The position numbers and the translations under genes were made by a program. Positions 9,429 through 18,084 of a stretch of DNA of 64,000 nt are shown in pieces (positions within the stretch are counted from its first letter, which is position 1; each line of letters begins with the position of its first letter). The notes beneath the pieces were generated by a model. It made no database searches and was not told the DNA's origin. It saw nothing but the letters and a program-made list of their open reading frames with translations. The stretch comes from Candidatus Saccharimonadota bacterium. Lineage in GTDB: Bacteria > Patescibacteriota > Saccharimonadia > Saccharimonadales > UBA4665. The stretch lies in contig JAQBRY010000002.1 in assembly GCA_028286245.1 (NCBI GenBank), positions 206,779 to 270,778 of the forward strand. Direction: 5' to 3'.

Positions 9429-9509
9429 TACATAACATTATAGCCTATACCGCCAAAATGCTTACGTTGTAATCTATAATTACAAATCCGGCTCGTGTTG
9501 CAACTGCTG

Positions 9510-10091
9510 CTACTGACCGCTTAAAGCTTTTTTGATCCTGTCGGCCGTCGGCAGCTCAGGATCAACGTTCTGCAAGGCCTTGGCAGCATCCTGGGCGCTG
9601 TAGCCGAGCGACACTAGTGCTTCCACGGCTTCGTCCTGCAACAGCAGTCCTTCGCCCTGTAGCATCCCCGTAGACTGGAGGTCTACGCCCGTTAGGCCAA
9701 CCTTATCTTTGAGCTCCACCACAATCCGTTCGGCAACTTTTTTACCGACGCCATTTGCTTGCTGTATAAATTTGACGTCGCCGCCGGCAATAGCAATCCG
9801 CACGTCGCTGCCGGATCCAATACTTAACACGTTAAGCGCCATTTTAGGGCCTACCCCATTTACATCAAGTAGCTGCTCGAACAGCATCTGGGTATCACGG
9901 GCCACAAAGCCGAATAAGTCATGCGACTGTTCACGAATATGCTCGTAAATATACAGTTTAGTCTGGTCACCGCTATGCAAGCGGCCAAAATCTTCATTAC
10001 TTACATATACCCCATACCCAACGCCGGCTACGTCGAGCACCACGGTGGCGCCTATCTTTTCACTTACTGTTCCGCGGAGTGTGGCAATCAT
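9510..10091 (-). CDS. ruvA: Holliday junction DNA-binding protein RuvA
   Basis: The 193-residue protein has the N-terminal OB fold (MIATLRGTVSEK...), two helix-hairpin-helix segments (LLDVNGVGPKMALNVL and QQANGVGKKVAERIVVELKDK) and a C-terminal UBA-like domain (ALVSLGYSAQDAAKAL) that contacts RuvB. It lies seven bases downstream of ruvC. A GATAAT hexamer occurs six bases before its ATG, but co-transcription with ruvC is more likely. Confidence 0.96.
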   Translation of the reverse strand: MIATLRGTVSEKIGATVVLDVAGVGYGVYVSNEDFGRLHSGDQTKLYIYEHIREQSHDLFGFVARDTQMLFEQLLDVNGVGPKMALNVLSIGSGSDVRIAIAGGDVKFIQQANGVGKKVAERIVVELKDKVGLTGVDLQSTGMLQGEGLLLQDEAVEALVSLGYSAQDAAKALQNVDPELPTADRIKKALSGQ

Positions 10092-10098
10092 CTGACCA

Positions 10099-10569
10099 TT
10101 ATCGCATAGTCATGCTGTGGGTGATAGCGGCAGCCAGCGCATCGGCGGCGTCATCGGGCCGCGGGATCTCTTTAAGTTGCAGCAACACCTTTACCATTTC
10201 CTGCATTTGTTTCTTGTCGGCACCGCCGTAACCGGTAATGGCCTGCTTAATTTGCATGGGGGTATACTCGGCAATGGTCATTTGATTTTGCATGCCGCAC
10301 AATAGCACTACACCGCGGGCCTGCGCCACTGTCATGGCGGTGGTAACGTTACGAGCAAAAAATAAACGTTCTACCGACATTATTTCTGGTTTATTCTGGG
10401 CAATTATATCGGTTAATTCTTCATAAATTGTTAGCAGCCTTACGGCATCATCTTCTTTGACTGGGGTGCGAATAACGCCGGCGTCTACCAGCGTCATCTT
10501 GCCGCGCGTTACGTCAATTACACCAAAACCCAGTATGCCGGTACCCGGATCGATGCCGATAATTCTCAT
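10099..10569 (-). CDS. ruvC: Holliday junction resolvase RuvC
   Basis: RuvC cuts Holliday junctions symmetrically. The 156-residue protein keeps the four acidic active-site positions of the family: Asp7 (GIDPGTG), Glu67 (SVERLFF), Asp140 and Asp143 (PDDAADALA). Its ATG overlaps the upstream Nudix gene's stop by four bases, indicating translational coupling. It completes a ruvC-ruvA-ruvB set on one strand. Confidence 0.96.
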   Translation of the reverse strand: MRIIGIDPGTGILGFGVIDVTRGKMTLVDAGVIRTPVKEDDAVRLLTIYEELTDIIAQNKPEIMSVERLFFARNVTTAMTVAQARGVVLLCGMQNQMTIAEYTPMQIKQAITGYGGADKKQMQEMVKVLLQLKEIPRPDDAADALAAAITHSMTMR

Positions 10570-10967
10570 AGCTGCTCGGCCCTAGTTATAGCCTCGATTA
10601 TCCAGTCGTCGCGCATGCCCCTATTAGCCTGTAATTCCTGAATAGCTGCAAAACTAAACCACTTGATGGCGATAATTTCTCCCAGCGGCGGCAGGAGTTT
10701 GCCGCCGGTAATTTTTCCTAAAAAGGCATTATACTTGCGGCCCCGATACGGATTTTCAAATGTAAACAGTGGCTCATCGTCATCAATAACAATCTTCAGG
10801 CCGGTTTCTTCCAGCGTTTCGCGGATGGCTGTTTGCTTGAGTGTTTCGCCGTCATCCTGCCAACCGGCCGGGATGTTCCACATGCCACGAACTTTTTCTT
10901 GATACTCTTGCACTAAAAGGTACTCACCCTGTTCGTTTCGCAAAATCGCACCGGCAATAGTGACCAT
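10566..10967 (-). CDS. Nudix hydrolase
   Basis: The 133-residue protein contains a complete Nudix box, G-x5-E-x7-RETLEETGL, starting in the GWQDDGE segment at about residue 36. Nudix enzymes hydrolyse nucleoside diphosphates linked to another group; the exact substrate cannot be told from this sequence. It lies between yebC and ruvC with one base or a four-base overlap on either side, so it belongs to the recombination operon. A nucleotide-pool cleaning role would suit that position, but this is inference. Confidence 0.88.
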   Translation of the reverse strand: MVTIAGAILRNEQGEYLLVQEYQEKVRGMWNIPAGWQDDGETLKQTAIRETLEETGLKIVIDDDEPLFTFENPYRGRKYNAFLGKITGGKLLPPLGEIIAIKWFSFAAIQELQANRGMRDDWIIEAITRAEQL

Positions 10968-10968
10968 G

Positions 10969-11694
10969 CTAGGCCAAAAATTCTTCGGGAATATCGAAGT
11001 TAACGTGCGTATTAGAAACTTCGTCTATTTCATCAAGGGCGTCCATGAGCCGCATAATTTTACCGGCAGTTGCCTCGTCCGTTACCTCAATGGTGGTGTT
11101 TGGCACATACGTCAGCTCGGCTTCTAAAATTTCCTGCCCGCTGTCCTTAAGCCCGTCACGGACTTTGGCGAGTTCCTTAGGGTCGGTATATATAACCGAC
11201 TCGCCGTCCTCGTCCTGCACGTCTTCTGCTCCGGCCTCCAGCGCGGCCATCATGAGGTCATCGCCGCCACCCTTAACGCGTATGAGACCCTTGTGATCAA
11301 ACTGAAAGGCCACGGCGCCCTTTTCGGCAATGTTGCCGCCGTGCTTGCTAAAAGCCAGCCGAACCTGCGGATAGGTTCGGTTGATATTATCGGTAGCCGT
11401 TTCTACTAAGATTGCCACGCCGCCGGGCCCATAGCCTTCGTACAAAATTTCTTGCAGCTGCGCCGCGTCCTTATCTTTTACACGGTCGATCGCGCGTTGA
11501 ATGTTTGCCGATGGCATGTTAGCGGTCTTGGCCTTATCAATCGCTAAGCGCAGTGAAAAATTAGTGTCGGGATCGGTGCCGGAACGCGCCGCCATGGCAA
11601 TTGCCATACCGATTTTTGTAAAAGTTGCGCCACGGGCCGCATCCTTGGCACCCTTTTCGCGTTTGATAGTTGACCATTTAGAGTGTCCGCTCAT
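10969..11694 (-). CDS. yebC: YebC/PmpR family regulatory protein
   Basis: The 241-residue protein starts MSGHSKWSTIKREKGAKDAARG, the family signature, and shows NMPSANIQRAID and YEGYGPGGVAILVE downstream. The family includes transcription regulators and, more recently described, factors that help ribosomes through difficult sequences. A GAAAGGAT site precedes the ATG, which overlaps the comEC stop by four bases. YebC next to ruvC is a common bacterial arrangement. Confidence 0.95.
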   Translation of the reverse strand: MSGHSKWSTIKREKGAKDAARGATFTKIGMAIAMAARSGTDPDTNFSLRLAIDKAKTANMPSANIQRAIDRVKDKDAAQLQEILYEGYGPGGVAILVETATDNINRTYPQVRLAFSKHGGNIAEKGAVAFQFDHKGLIRVKGGGDDLMMAALEAGAEDVQDEDGESVIYTDPKELAKVRDGLKDSGQEILEAELTYVPNTTIEVTDEATAGKIMRLMDALDEIDEVSNTHVNFDIPEEFLA

Positions 11695-13190
11695 AGTATT
11701 CGTATCCTTTCTGCACGCGCCGACGATGATGGCGATAATTGTGAGTAATTCTTATCTGTTATTGTACCAGCTTTTTGCCTGGCTTTAAAACTCATAAACA
11801 CCACCCAGGCCGTGATGACGGCATATATTTGCCACATAGTCCTCGTAGACAGGTATACATTCTGGTGAAATATATGGGGGATCTTGCTGAGTAGCTCCGC
11901 GGTATCCAGCATGTAGGTCAGAAGTAGTACCGCCGGCCAGCTGAACCAGCCCGACAGCGCCGACATGAGCATACCGGCCAGCCCAGCCAAAAGTCCCGCC
12001 AGCATGGCAAATGGAATAAAGGCTACAATTAACACATTAGCTACTAACCCTATGACGGTCATTTGTCCAAAGGTATGCAGCAAATACGGCAGCGTGGAAA
12101 TCTCGGCACAAATACTCTCGAGGGCAATGGCCACCACCGTCGACTGTTCGAGGCGCGGTGGCAAACGTTCAGCCAGCAAGGGCGAAATAATCATCACGCC
12201 GCCAAAGGCCAGGAATGACAGGTACCAGCCAGCATCGGTCCAAATAAAAAATGGATTAACCATGGCGGTAATAGCCGCGGCAAACAGTATGAGTAGCAGC
12301 GGCTTAAACTCCCGGCCATAGTAGGCCGCCAGCAAACTTAGTCCACTCACAATGGCCGCCCGGACTATTGACGCGCTCATGCCGGTTATAAGCAAAAACA
12401 GCACAATCAAGCAAAATGATAAGCCCAGCGAGAGCCGCTTAGACCAGCTGCCGAGCAACCGCTTACTGGCGCGCAACATTATTGTCATGTTGTAACCGGA
12501 TACGGCAATAATATGCGTCAGCCCTACCATCAGCAGCGTCTGCTTAATGTCGGCCGGCAGCGTGCTTCGTTGTCCGGTTAAAAGCCCCAGTGCAAACGAA
12601 TTGAGCGGCTCCGGCAAAGCCGTTTGCACACCGGCGACAAATTTACGCCGGAAGGCCCCAACATATGACGGGTGATGTTCAATGAGCGTCACCTGCGCAT
12701 ACGGCATCCTAGCCTGAGCCGCACCGAGCGTCGATTTGAGTTTGCCTTCGAGCAGCAATTCATCACCCTGAAAGATAGCGTTTTCACCAAAGCCGGTAGC
12801 CTGAATTTTGCCGGTGAGCTGCTGACCGCTCAATGTAGTGACGTCAGCCGCGTCAAAGCCAAGTTGTTGGTAATCGTTGTAACTGGCATCGGTAGAAGCG
12901 CGCACGATTAACGATAGTTGTTTGCCATAAAGCGTCTGATATTCCATGCGCTTTGCTTCGTATACATTGCCGCGCCAGAGCCCCAGACCAACCCCGGCCG
13001 CAATCACGAGCACTAGTGTAAGTAACGATTTAGAACGGGCCACTGCAATCATAGTGACGCCCACTACCAACAATGTTCCGAACTCAAACGCCCGGAAATG
13101 AGGCGCCAGCGCCACACCCACCACCATGCCCGCCATCAAAATGGTCAGCAGCGTCGTTTGACGATATCGATACCCAAATAATTGCTTCAT
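11691..13190 (-). CDS. comEC: ComEC/Rec2-type DNA uptake channel without nuclease domain
   Basis: ComEC carries single-stranded DNA across the inner membrane during natural transformation. The 499-residue protein has an N-terminal OB-like region, then the multi-helix Competence domain with LTHIIAVSGYNMTIML. The C-terminal metallo-beta-lactamase domain present in full-length ComEC (typically 700-800 residues) is absent: the protein ends soon after the last membrane helices. I chose the ATG at 13190; the frame is open to a TTG at 13217, but neither site has a strong ribosome binding site. With pilus genes nearby it points to DNA uptake ability. Confidence 0.88.
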   Translation of the reverse strand: MKQLFGYRYRQTTLLTILMAGMVVGVALAPHFRAFEFGTLLVVGVTMIAVARSKSLLTLVLVIAAGVGLGLWRGNVYEAKRMEYQTLYGKQLSLIVRASTDASYNDYQQLGFDAADVTTLSGQQLTGKIQATGFGENAIFQGDELLLEGKLKSTLGAAQARMPYAQVTLIEHHPSYVGAFRRKFVAGVQTALPEPLNSFALGLLTGQRSTLPADIKQTLLMVGLTHIIAVSGYNMTIMLRASKRLLGSWSKRLSLGLSFCLIVLFLLITGMSASIVRAAIVSGLSLLAAYYGREFKPLLLILFAAAITAMVNPFFIWTDAGWYLSFLAFGGVMIISPLLAERLPPRLEQSTVVAIALESICAEISTLPYLLHTFGQMTVIGLVANVLIVAFIPFAMLAGLLAGLAGMLMSALSGWFSWPAVLLLTYMLDTAELLSKIPHIFHQNVYLSTRTMWQIYAVITAWVVFMSFKARQKAGTITDKNYSQLSPSSSARAERIRIL

Positions 13191-13296
13191 TGCCTGCGAG
13201 CATACCACTCCAAGCAATGCCTAGACCAAACAATCCACCAAAAGTTAAGAACTAATTAAGTTCCGTACAAAATGTAAGGGCAGCTATGGCTACGTT

Positions 13297-13746
13297 TTAC
13301 CAACTGCGTGCCAGCGCAACAGTTTGTTCCATTAACCCGAGATTGCGCACAATCGATTTTTCATAGTCACCCATAGCTTCGGGTTCGACTGCTGCTGCGC
13401 GTGCAATTTGTGCATCGTTAATACTCTCAACAGGTAGCTCTTGACCCTTATAAAAAATAGTGATATCTACACCTCGTTTTACGGGCATACCGACAGTAGC
13501 TTCTCGGTCAACTACAAAGAATTCTAATCGTATAGTTGTACCATTAGGAAAAACTGTAAATCGAAATTCGTCATTAACATCGAGCCCGCCCCTAAGATAC
13601 TTTAGCTCCCTCACGTTTGTCCACAAGGCCTCAAAGCGGTCGCTGAGCGGCAAATCCGTCTCGGCTACCTCTGGCTCATGCGCTTGCATCCGAGCGTCAA
13701 TCTCCGCCAGCTCACTACCGAACATCTCAATATTCTTTTGATCCAT
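13297..13746 (-). CDS. Hypothetical protein
   Basis: A 149-residue soluble, acidic protein that I do not recognise. It starts MDQKNIEMFGSELAEID and contains no membrane segment or obvious catalytic motif. The start at 13746 is fixed by an AAGGAG site four bases upstream; nine more codons upstream are open but lie before that site. The middle is predicted beta-rich (EFRFTVFPNGTTIRLEFFVVDREATV). Confidence 0.65.
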   Translation of the reverse strand: MDQKNIEMFGSELAEIDARMQAHEPEVAETDLPLSDRFEALWTNVRELKYLRGGLDVNDEFRFTVFPNGTTIRLEFFVVDREATVGMPVKRGVDITIFYKGQELPVESINDAQIARAAAVEPEAMGDYEKSIVRNLGLMEQTVALARSW

Positions 13747-13802
13747 ATAACTCCTTAGGATGGTATTACACACCTAAATTGTTACTTTTGCAAGCCAAGC
13801 TA

Positions 13803-14288
13803 TCAAATATGGTTAACGTGTCGGCGAGCGGCGGTAGAAAAACCGGCGATCACGAAGCCACTGCCCGCGATTACGGCTATCGTAATTACCGTCATAGCCA
13901 ATGGATAGGCATGAAAATACGAGGGCACGCGGCGCGTTGGAACCGAAATAACGCCAATCAGCGCGCCAAGTAGGCCAAAATAGCTGCCGAGCATAAAGCC
14001 TTTGTGTGATTTGATGTTACCGCGCCGTGCAAAATAAATGCCCAGACTAATGCTAATAATCGTCCAGATTGCCAGGCCGTGCAAAAATATGCCAATCCCG
14101 CTTTTGTAATCTCCAATAAAAAGGCCGGTAATCGAAATAAACAGCATCAGACCTGCCCAGGTTCGCCCGACTGCTTTATGGAGGCGATCGCCCCGAACCA
14201 TCCGTACTGCGTTAAAGGTACCGAGGACTATTGCCGTCACCGCAACAATTGCATGCAGCGTGATTACTAGTGTCCAAGGCTTAAGCAT
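13803..14288 (-). CDS. DUF2306-like membrane protein
   Basis: The 161-residue protein has four predicted membrane helices with short conserved polar turns (RLHKAVGRTWAGLM and NIKSHKGFMLGSYFGL). This pattern, with its conserved His and Arg residues at membrane borders, resembles the DUF2306 family, whose function is unknown. TATACT (14295-14300, minus) lies exactly six bases before the ATG, suggesting a leaderless transcript. Confidence 0.7.
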   Translation of the reverse strand: MLKPWTLVITLHAIVAVTAIVLGTFNAVRMVRGDRLHKAVGRTWAGLMLFISITGLFIGDYKSGIGIFLHGLAIWTIISISLGIYFARRGNIKSHKGFMLGSYFGLLGALIGVISVPTRRVPSYFHAYPLAMTVITIAVIAGSGFVIAGFSTAARRHVNHI

Positions 14289-14354
14289 AGGGCAAGTATA
14301 GCAGGATGGCAGCTTTTACCAAGAAGGTATACCGTCACTTGTTGATGGCTCACA

Positions 14355-14915
14355 CTACAAATTATTGTTAATAATAAAGTCGGCGATTTGTTCCGGGTGG
14401 TACTTTTGCTGGTATGCCACGTCATTTTGTGCCCACATATTCCACTTGTCTGCGTTCTCATTGCCAGCGTCACGCGCCTTGCCTCTCGCCTTGGCTATTT
14501 CAACAGGCGTATCCACCCATATTTTATACTCATAATAGTGCGCTATATCGGGATGATAGGAAGATATGCCCTCCACGATTAAGTAATCGACAGGCGGCAC
14601 AATTTTGGGCTCACTTAACAAGTTTGTTTCCCAAATAAGTTCTTGATAGGCAACTTGCTTCTGCCGGGTAGCGGGAAGCAGCACTTGTAGCTCAAGTCGC
14701 TTACGATCAAAAGCACCTTTATCCCAGGACGGTTCCGTAAGCTTTTCTTTGACAATAAAATCATCAATATTTACTACGTAGGCACTGCCTAACTCATCGG
14801 CTAGCTTCATAGCGAGCGTAGTCTTGCCTGAGCCACCGTAACCTTCGATAGCAATTAAGGTGGGCTTTTTACTCCCTTTTATTTTGATGGACTGCGCAAT
14901 TTGAGCAACTGTCAT
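14355..14915 (-). CDS. P-loop kinase of the uridine kinase type
   Basis: The 186-residue protein has Walker A GYGGSGKTT at 25-33, a following DDFI motif (51-54) as in uridine kinase and related small-molecule kinases, and EGISSYHPDIAHYYEYKIWVDT as the Walker B-like strand. The substrate is unknown; uridine kinase-like or a related nucleoside/sugar kinase is the best description. Its start overlaps by four bases the stop of a 48-codon reading frame upstream, so the two are probably coupled. Confidence 0.78.
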   Translation of the reverse strand: MTVAQIAQSIKIKGSKKPTLIAIEGYGGSGKTTLAMKLADELGSAYVVNIDDFIVKEKLTEPSWDKGAFDRKRLELQVLLPATRQKQVAYQELIWETNLLSEPKIVPPVDYLIVEGISSYHPDIAHYYEYKIWVDTPVEIAKARGKARDAGNENADKWNMWAQNDVAYQQKYHPEQIADFIINNNL

Positions 14916-15058
14916 GCTGTCGATCCTTCCTTAATTAACAACTCGTTGGTCCTATCACTGTTTTTGCTGCCCATAAAAAGCTTTTCAATCCCGTACCAGA
15001 ACACCAAGCCGGTCAGGAAATTGCTGATATACAGTTTGTGTATTCTTGTTATTTTCAT
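14912..15058 (-). pseudogene. 48-codon reading frame resembling the first helix of an MFS transporter
   Basis: The frame runs from ATG at 15058 to a TGA that overlaps the next gene's ATG by four bases. It encodes one membrane segment, YISNFLTGLVFWYGIEKLF, which looks like the start of an MFS transporter. After that it changes to an unrelated hydrophilic tail (GSKNSDRTNELLIKEGSTA). It may be a gene remnant kept as a short membrane peptide or leader. There is no good ribosome binding site. No other feature is visible in this 263-base gap. Confidence 0.45.
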
Positions 15059-15178
15059 CTGAAGATATTGTACAACCAGCGAAGCTAAATCAAGCGGCGA
15101 TAGTTCGTTCCCGACCGGTTCCGGTCAAACAAGCCCTTCACTGTCTAAAAATCTATCACTGATACCATGTGTGTTTTC

Positions 15179-15820
15179 TTAGCCGACAAATGACTGGGAA
15201 TCGCCATCAATAACGATAGCCTGGCCATCTTTGAGTGCTACAAATGGAATGTGGTTTTCTATGTAATAATCAACTGTCTTGTCCACGTCGGCCGATTCTG
15301 GATGGTCCGACTTATAATGAGGCGCTACGCAATATGGCAGCACGCCAAGGCAATCCCAAATAATTTCGGCGTCATACCCATCCGGGATAATGTCCGGCGG
15401 GTCAACCAGCTCGATACCATGCAGATGAGGTTGGAGAATATCAATACCAGCGCTATACCCTCCGTACACAACCTTTTCACTTTGCAGCAACTCTACAAAG
15501 AAAGTGTCAGCTCCACTTTGTCGAAAAGCTCTACGCAGAACAAATATATTGCCCCCTCGCATCCAGATTAAATCATAGTTTAAAAGCTCAGATTTTAGCT
15601 CTTCGGTTTTGCCAAAATAGTTCCTCAAATCAATTTCTGTAGGTTCGAGGCCAATGCCTCGTAAACGCTCCACTTCTTCGGCAAGTCTGGTTGCTCGTTC
15701 TGCCGGATCCAAGAAGTCTGTAGCGTTAACAATAAGTGCGGTTCGACTCTTACCGTTAAGCATAGTAAGCAAAGCTTCGGGCTTGTTACCCAGTCTAAAC
15801 GAGGATAGGTATAATTTCAT
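15179..15820 (-). CDS. Peptidase S51 (dipeptidase E-like) family protein
   Basis: The 213-residue protein has the class-I-glutaminase-like fold of peptidase family S51. The nucleophile elbow GGYSAG puts the catalytic Ser at residue 123, and IWMRGGNIFVLRRAF (85-99) matches the conserved GG-N-T/F-L segment. A nearby His (APHYKSDHPES) could complete the site. Family members cleave Asp-X dipeptides or isoaspartyl/cyanophycin-type bonds. TATAAT (15827-15832, minus) is six bases before the ATG, so it is probably leaderless. This is the first of two S51 proteins in the window. Confidence 0.85.
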   Translation of the reverse strand: MKLYLSSFRLGNKPEALLTMLNGKSRTALIVNATDFLDPAERATRLAEEVERLRGIGLEPTEIDLRNYFGKTEELKSELLNYDLIWMRGGNIFVLRRAFRQSGADTFFVELLQSEKVVYGGYSAGIDILQPHLHGIELVDPPDIIPDGYDAEIIWDCLGVLPYCVAPHYKSDHPESADVDKTVDYYIENHIPFVALKDGQAIVIDGDSQSFVG

Positions 15821-15834
15821 GTTTTGATTATACC

Positions 15835-17844
15835 TTAAACCTTGTGGTCCTGAACTAGGAGTCTGGCGCGCATTTCCTGGAAGCGTTTTTGGTCTGAGGC
15901 TGCTTTTGCTTCGGCAGATGGCTGCTTGTTAGCGTGAACTGATCGAGCTTCAACCTTGCCGCTAACAATGTTTACTACCGGAATTACGATGGGGCTGCGG
16001 CCTGTCTGGTCGAATAGGAAATGCGTTATAAAGTCGCGCATTTCCTGTTTGAACCTGTCCAGGTCAACACGTTTGAAGCGTTGCTGAACGGCTCGACGCA
16101 ACTCGGATCTAAACAGACTCACAAGCTCCTCGGAGTCGCGCATAGCTATAAAGCCGCGGCTGATGATGTCCGGGCTAGAGAGTAGCTGCCCGGTCTTTTT
16201 ATCGACAGTGAGTATCACGGCTAAAATACCTTCTTCGCTTAGCATTAAGCGGTCTTTGACGACAATGCCGTTAACAATGCTCCCGGTTTGGTCTACCAGC
16301 AGGCTGCCGTGCGGCATTTGGCCGCCTTGCTCTACTGCTTCCGCGGTAAAGTACAAGCTGTCGCCGTTATCAGGCAGCAGGGTGTTCTTTCGAGGTATGT
16401 TTTCCTGTATGCCGAGCTCAGCGTGATATTTGCGCCGTAGTGCGCCGCCGTGTACGGGAATAAAGAATTTAGGACGAGTCAGCTGAATCATTTCACGGAG
16501 CTCGTCACGCTTGGCATGACCGGAAACGTGCAGTGGCCCACAGCCATCAAGCTCATGGGTTGGGTGGCGGTACAAATGCACGCCGAGCTTGCTAAGCTTG
16601 TTGCCAATCGCATCATAGCGTACTTCGTTGCCCGGAATTGGCGATGAGCTGACTACAACAGTATCACCCTGATGCAGCTTTATACTTTTATGTTCACCGT
16701 CGCTCATTCGTTGCAGAGCGGCGTTCGGCTCGCCCTGCCCGCCCGTACACATAACCAGCAGCTTATCGTCTGCGATTGTGGACGCCTGCGTGATGGGCAC
16801 AATCGTACCTTTTGGCACTTTTAAAACGCCCTGACGAACGGCAATATCGGCGTAACTTAACATGCCGCGGCCATCGAGTACTACGTTACGGCCAGCGGCG
16901 ACGGCGGCATTTATTATCATCTGTGCACGGTTCATATTGCTGGAAAAAGCCGCCACAAAAATACGGCCTTCGGCTTTATCTATGATGTCATAAAAACTCT
17001 GTTGCAAAGTGCTTTCCGTGGGCACGCGGCCGGGTGCGTCCGCATAGCTGCTGTCACTTAAAAGCAACAGTACGCCCTGCTCCCCTAATTGTTTCAGGCG
17101 AGCAGTATCGGTCGGCCGATGGTCGAGCGGTTCAGGATCCAGACGGAAATCACCGGTGGCAATAATCCTGCCAACTGGCGTGCTGATGCAAATGGCTGCC
17201 GCATCGGGCAGCGAGTGCGTTACGCGAATAAATTCAATCTGAAATATGCCTACTTTTTGCTGGTAGTGGCTTTCCAGATCTGCAATCACTAGTTCGGGTT
17301 TAAAGCCGGCGTGTTCTTTTGGTTCGTCATCTGCAAAAGATTTTTCGATGACACCGATAGTGTAGCGCGAGCCATAAATTGGCGCCGGAAACTTTGGCAC
17401 AATGTGCTTTAATCCGCCAATGTGGTCGAGGTGCCCGTGCGTAATAACGTAGGCACGTATTTTGTGCTTTATCGCTTCCAAATAAGCTGTGTTATTTATT
17501 TCGTAATTAACGCCCGGTAGATCAACTCCTAAGTTGTTACCGCAATCTAGAATGATTGCTTGGTCTCCATATTCAATGACGGCCATGTTCTTTTCGCCGA
17601 CGTCCTCGAGGCCGCCCAGGAATGTTACTTTGAGCTTTTCGGCTTCGTTGGTTATGACATTAGCACGACTGCGAATCTTTTGACTGGCGTCGGCGTGCAG
17701 CCCGATAACTTTATTAGCGTCATCAACGTTACGTCGTTGTGCCCTAATGGCGGCACCCCGAGTTTTTGCGGAAACGCCCGAAGTTTTTAACGGCGGCGTT
17801 ACATTACTGCCGCTCACGCGGTGTGGTTTATTGTTTTGATTCAT
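15835..17844 (-). CDS. rnj: Ribonuclease J
   Basis: RNase J is a metallo-beta-lactamase/beta-CASP nuclease with endo- and 5'-3' exonuclease activity, central to mRNA decay and rRNA maturation. The 669-residue protein has the metal motif HGHLDH (136-141), further metal ligands in THSLPDAAAI and ATGDFRLD, the beta-CASP region, and the HVSGHAKRDEL motif near residue 470. A roughly 70-residue Lys/Arg-rich N-terminal extension precedes the catalytic domain. An AAGGA site supports the ATG at 17844. The promoter lies about 160 bases upstream, leaving a long leader. Confidence 0.95.
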   Translation of the reverse strand: MNQNNKPHRVSGSNVTPPLKTSGVSAKTRGAAIRAQRRNVDDANKVIGLHADASQKIRSRANVITNEAEKLKVTFLGGLEDVGEKNMAVIEYGDQAIILDCGNNLGVDLPGVNYEINNTAYLEAIKHKIRAYVITHGHLDHIGGLKHIVPKFPAPIYGSRYTIGVIEKSFADDEPKEHAGFKPELVIADLESHYQQKVGIFQIEFIRVTHSLPDAAAICISTPVGRIIATGDFRLDPEPLDHRPTDTARLKQLGEQGVLLLLSDSSYADAPGRVPTESTLQQSFYDIIDKAEGRIFVAAFSSNMNRAQMIINAAVAAGRNVVLDGRGMLSYADIAVRQGVLKVPKGTIVPITQASTIADDKLLVMCTGGQGEPNAALQRMSDGEHKSIKLHQGDTVVVSSSPIPGNEVRYDAIGNKLSKLGVHLYRHPTHELDGCGPLHVSGHAKRDELREMIQLTRPKFFIPVHGGALRRKYHAELGIQENIPRKNTLLPDNGDSLYFTAEAVEQGGQMPHGSLLVDQTGSIVNGIVVKDRLMLSEEGILAVILTVDKKTGQLLSSPDIISRGFIAMRDSEELVSLFRSELRRAVQQRFKRVDLDRFKQEMRDFITHFLFDQTGRSPIVIPVVNIVSGKVEARSVHANKQPSAEAKAASDQKRFQEMRARLLVQDHKV

Positions 17845-17900
17845 ATTTTTTCCTTAATTGTTTTATTATTTCTAAATCTGGTTTTCCGACTGCCATACAT
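17841..17900 (-). CDS. Possible 19-residue upstream reading frame in the RNase J leader
   Basis: ATG at 17900 opens a very basic 19-residue frame (MYGSRKTRFRNNKTIKEKI) whose TGA overlaps the rnj ATG in the sequence ATATGA. Its position suggests possible translational coupling, but it has no good ribosome binding site and could be chance. Confidence 0.25.
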   Translation of the reverse strand: MYGSRKTRFRNNKTIKEKI

Positions 17901-18006
17901 GGGCAGCAAATGATAAAAAGAGTTCGCGAGCGAAAACGATGTATTTTGGTGGTTTCCAGAGGGAATACCGATGTAGATGCTAAAGAGAATACCTTAGTTA
18001 ACTGCT

Positions 18007-18035
18007 ATTGTAGCAAATATACCCGCTTATGTCAA
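18007..18035 (-). promoter_or_regulatory. Strong promoter of RNase J
   Basis: On the minus strand TTGACA (18030-18035), a 17-base spacer and TACAAT (18007-18012) form a near-consensus promoter. Initiation near 18000 leaves a leader of about 155 bases, enough for post-transcriptional control of rnj. The leader contains a TTCGC/GCGAA inverted repeat near 17920-17931. Confidence 0.75.
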
Positions 18036-18084
18036 TAGTATTGTCATTACGATGTCAGTTCGACACTGGCTCGATTCGATTAGC

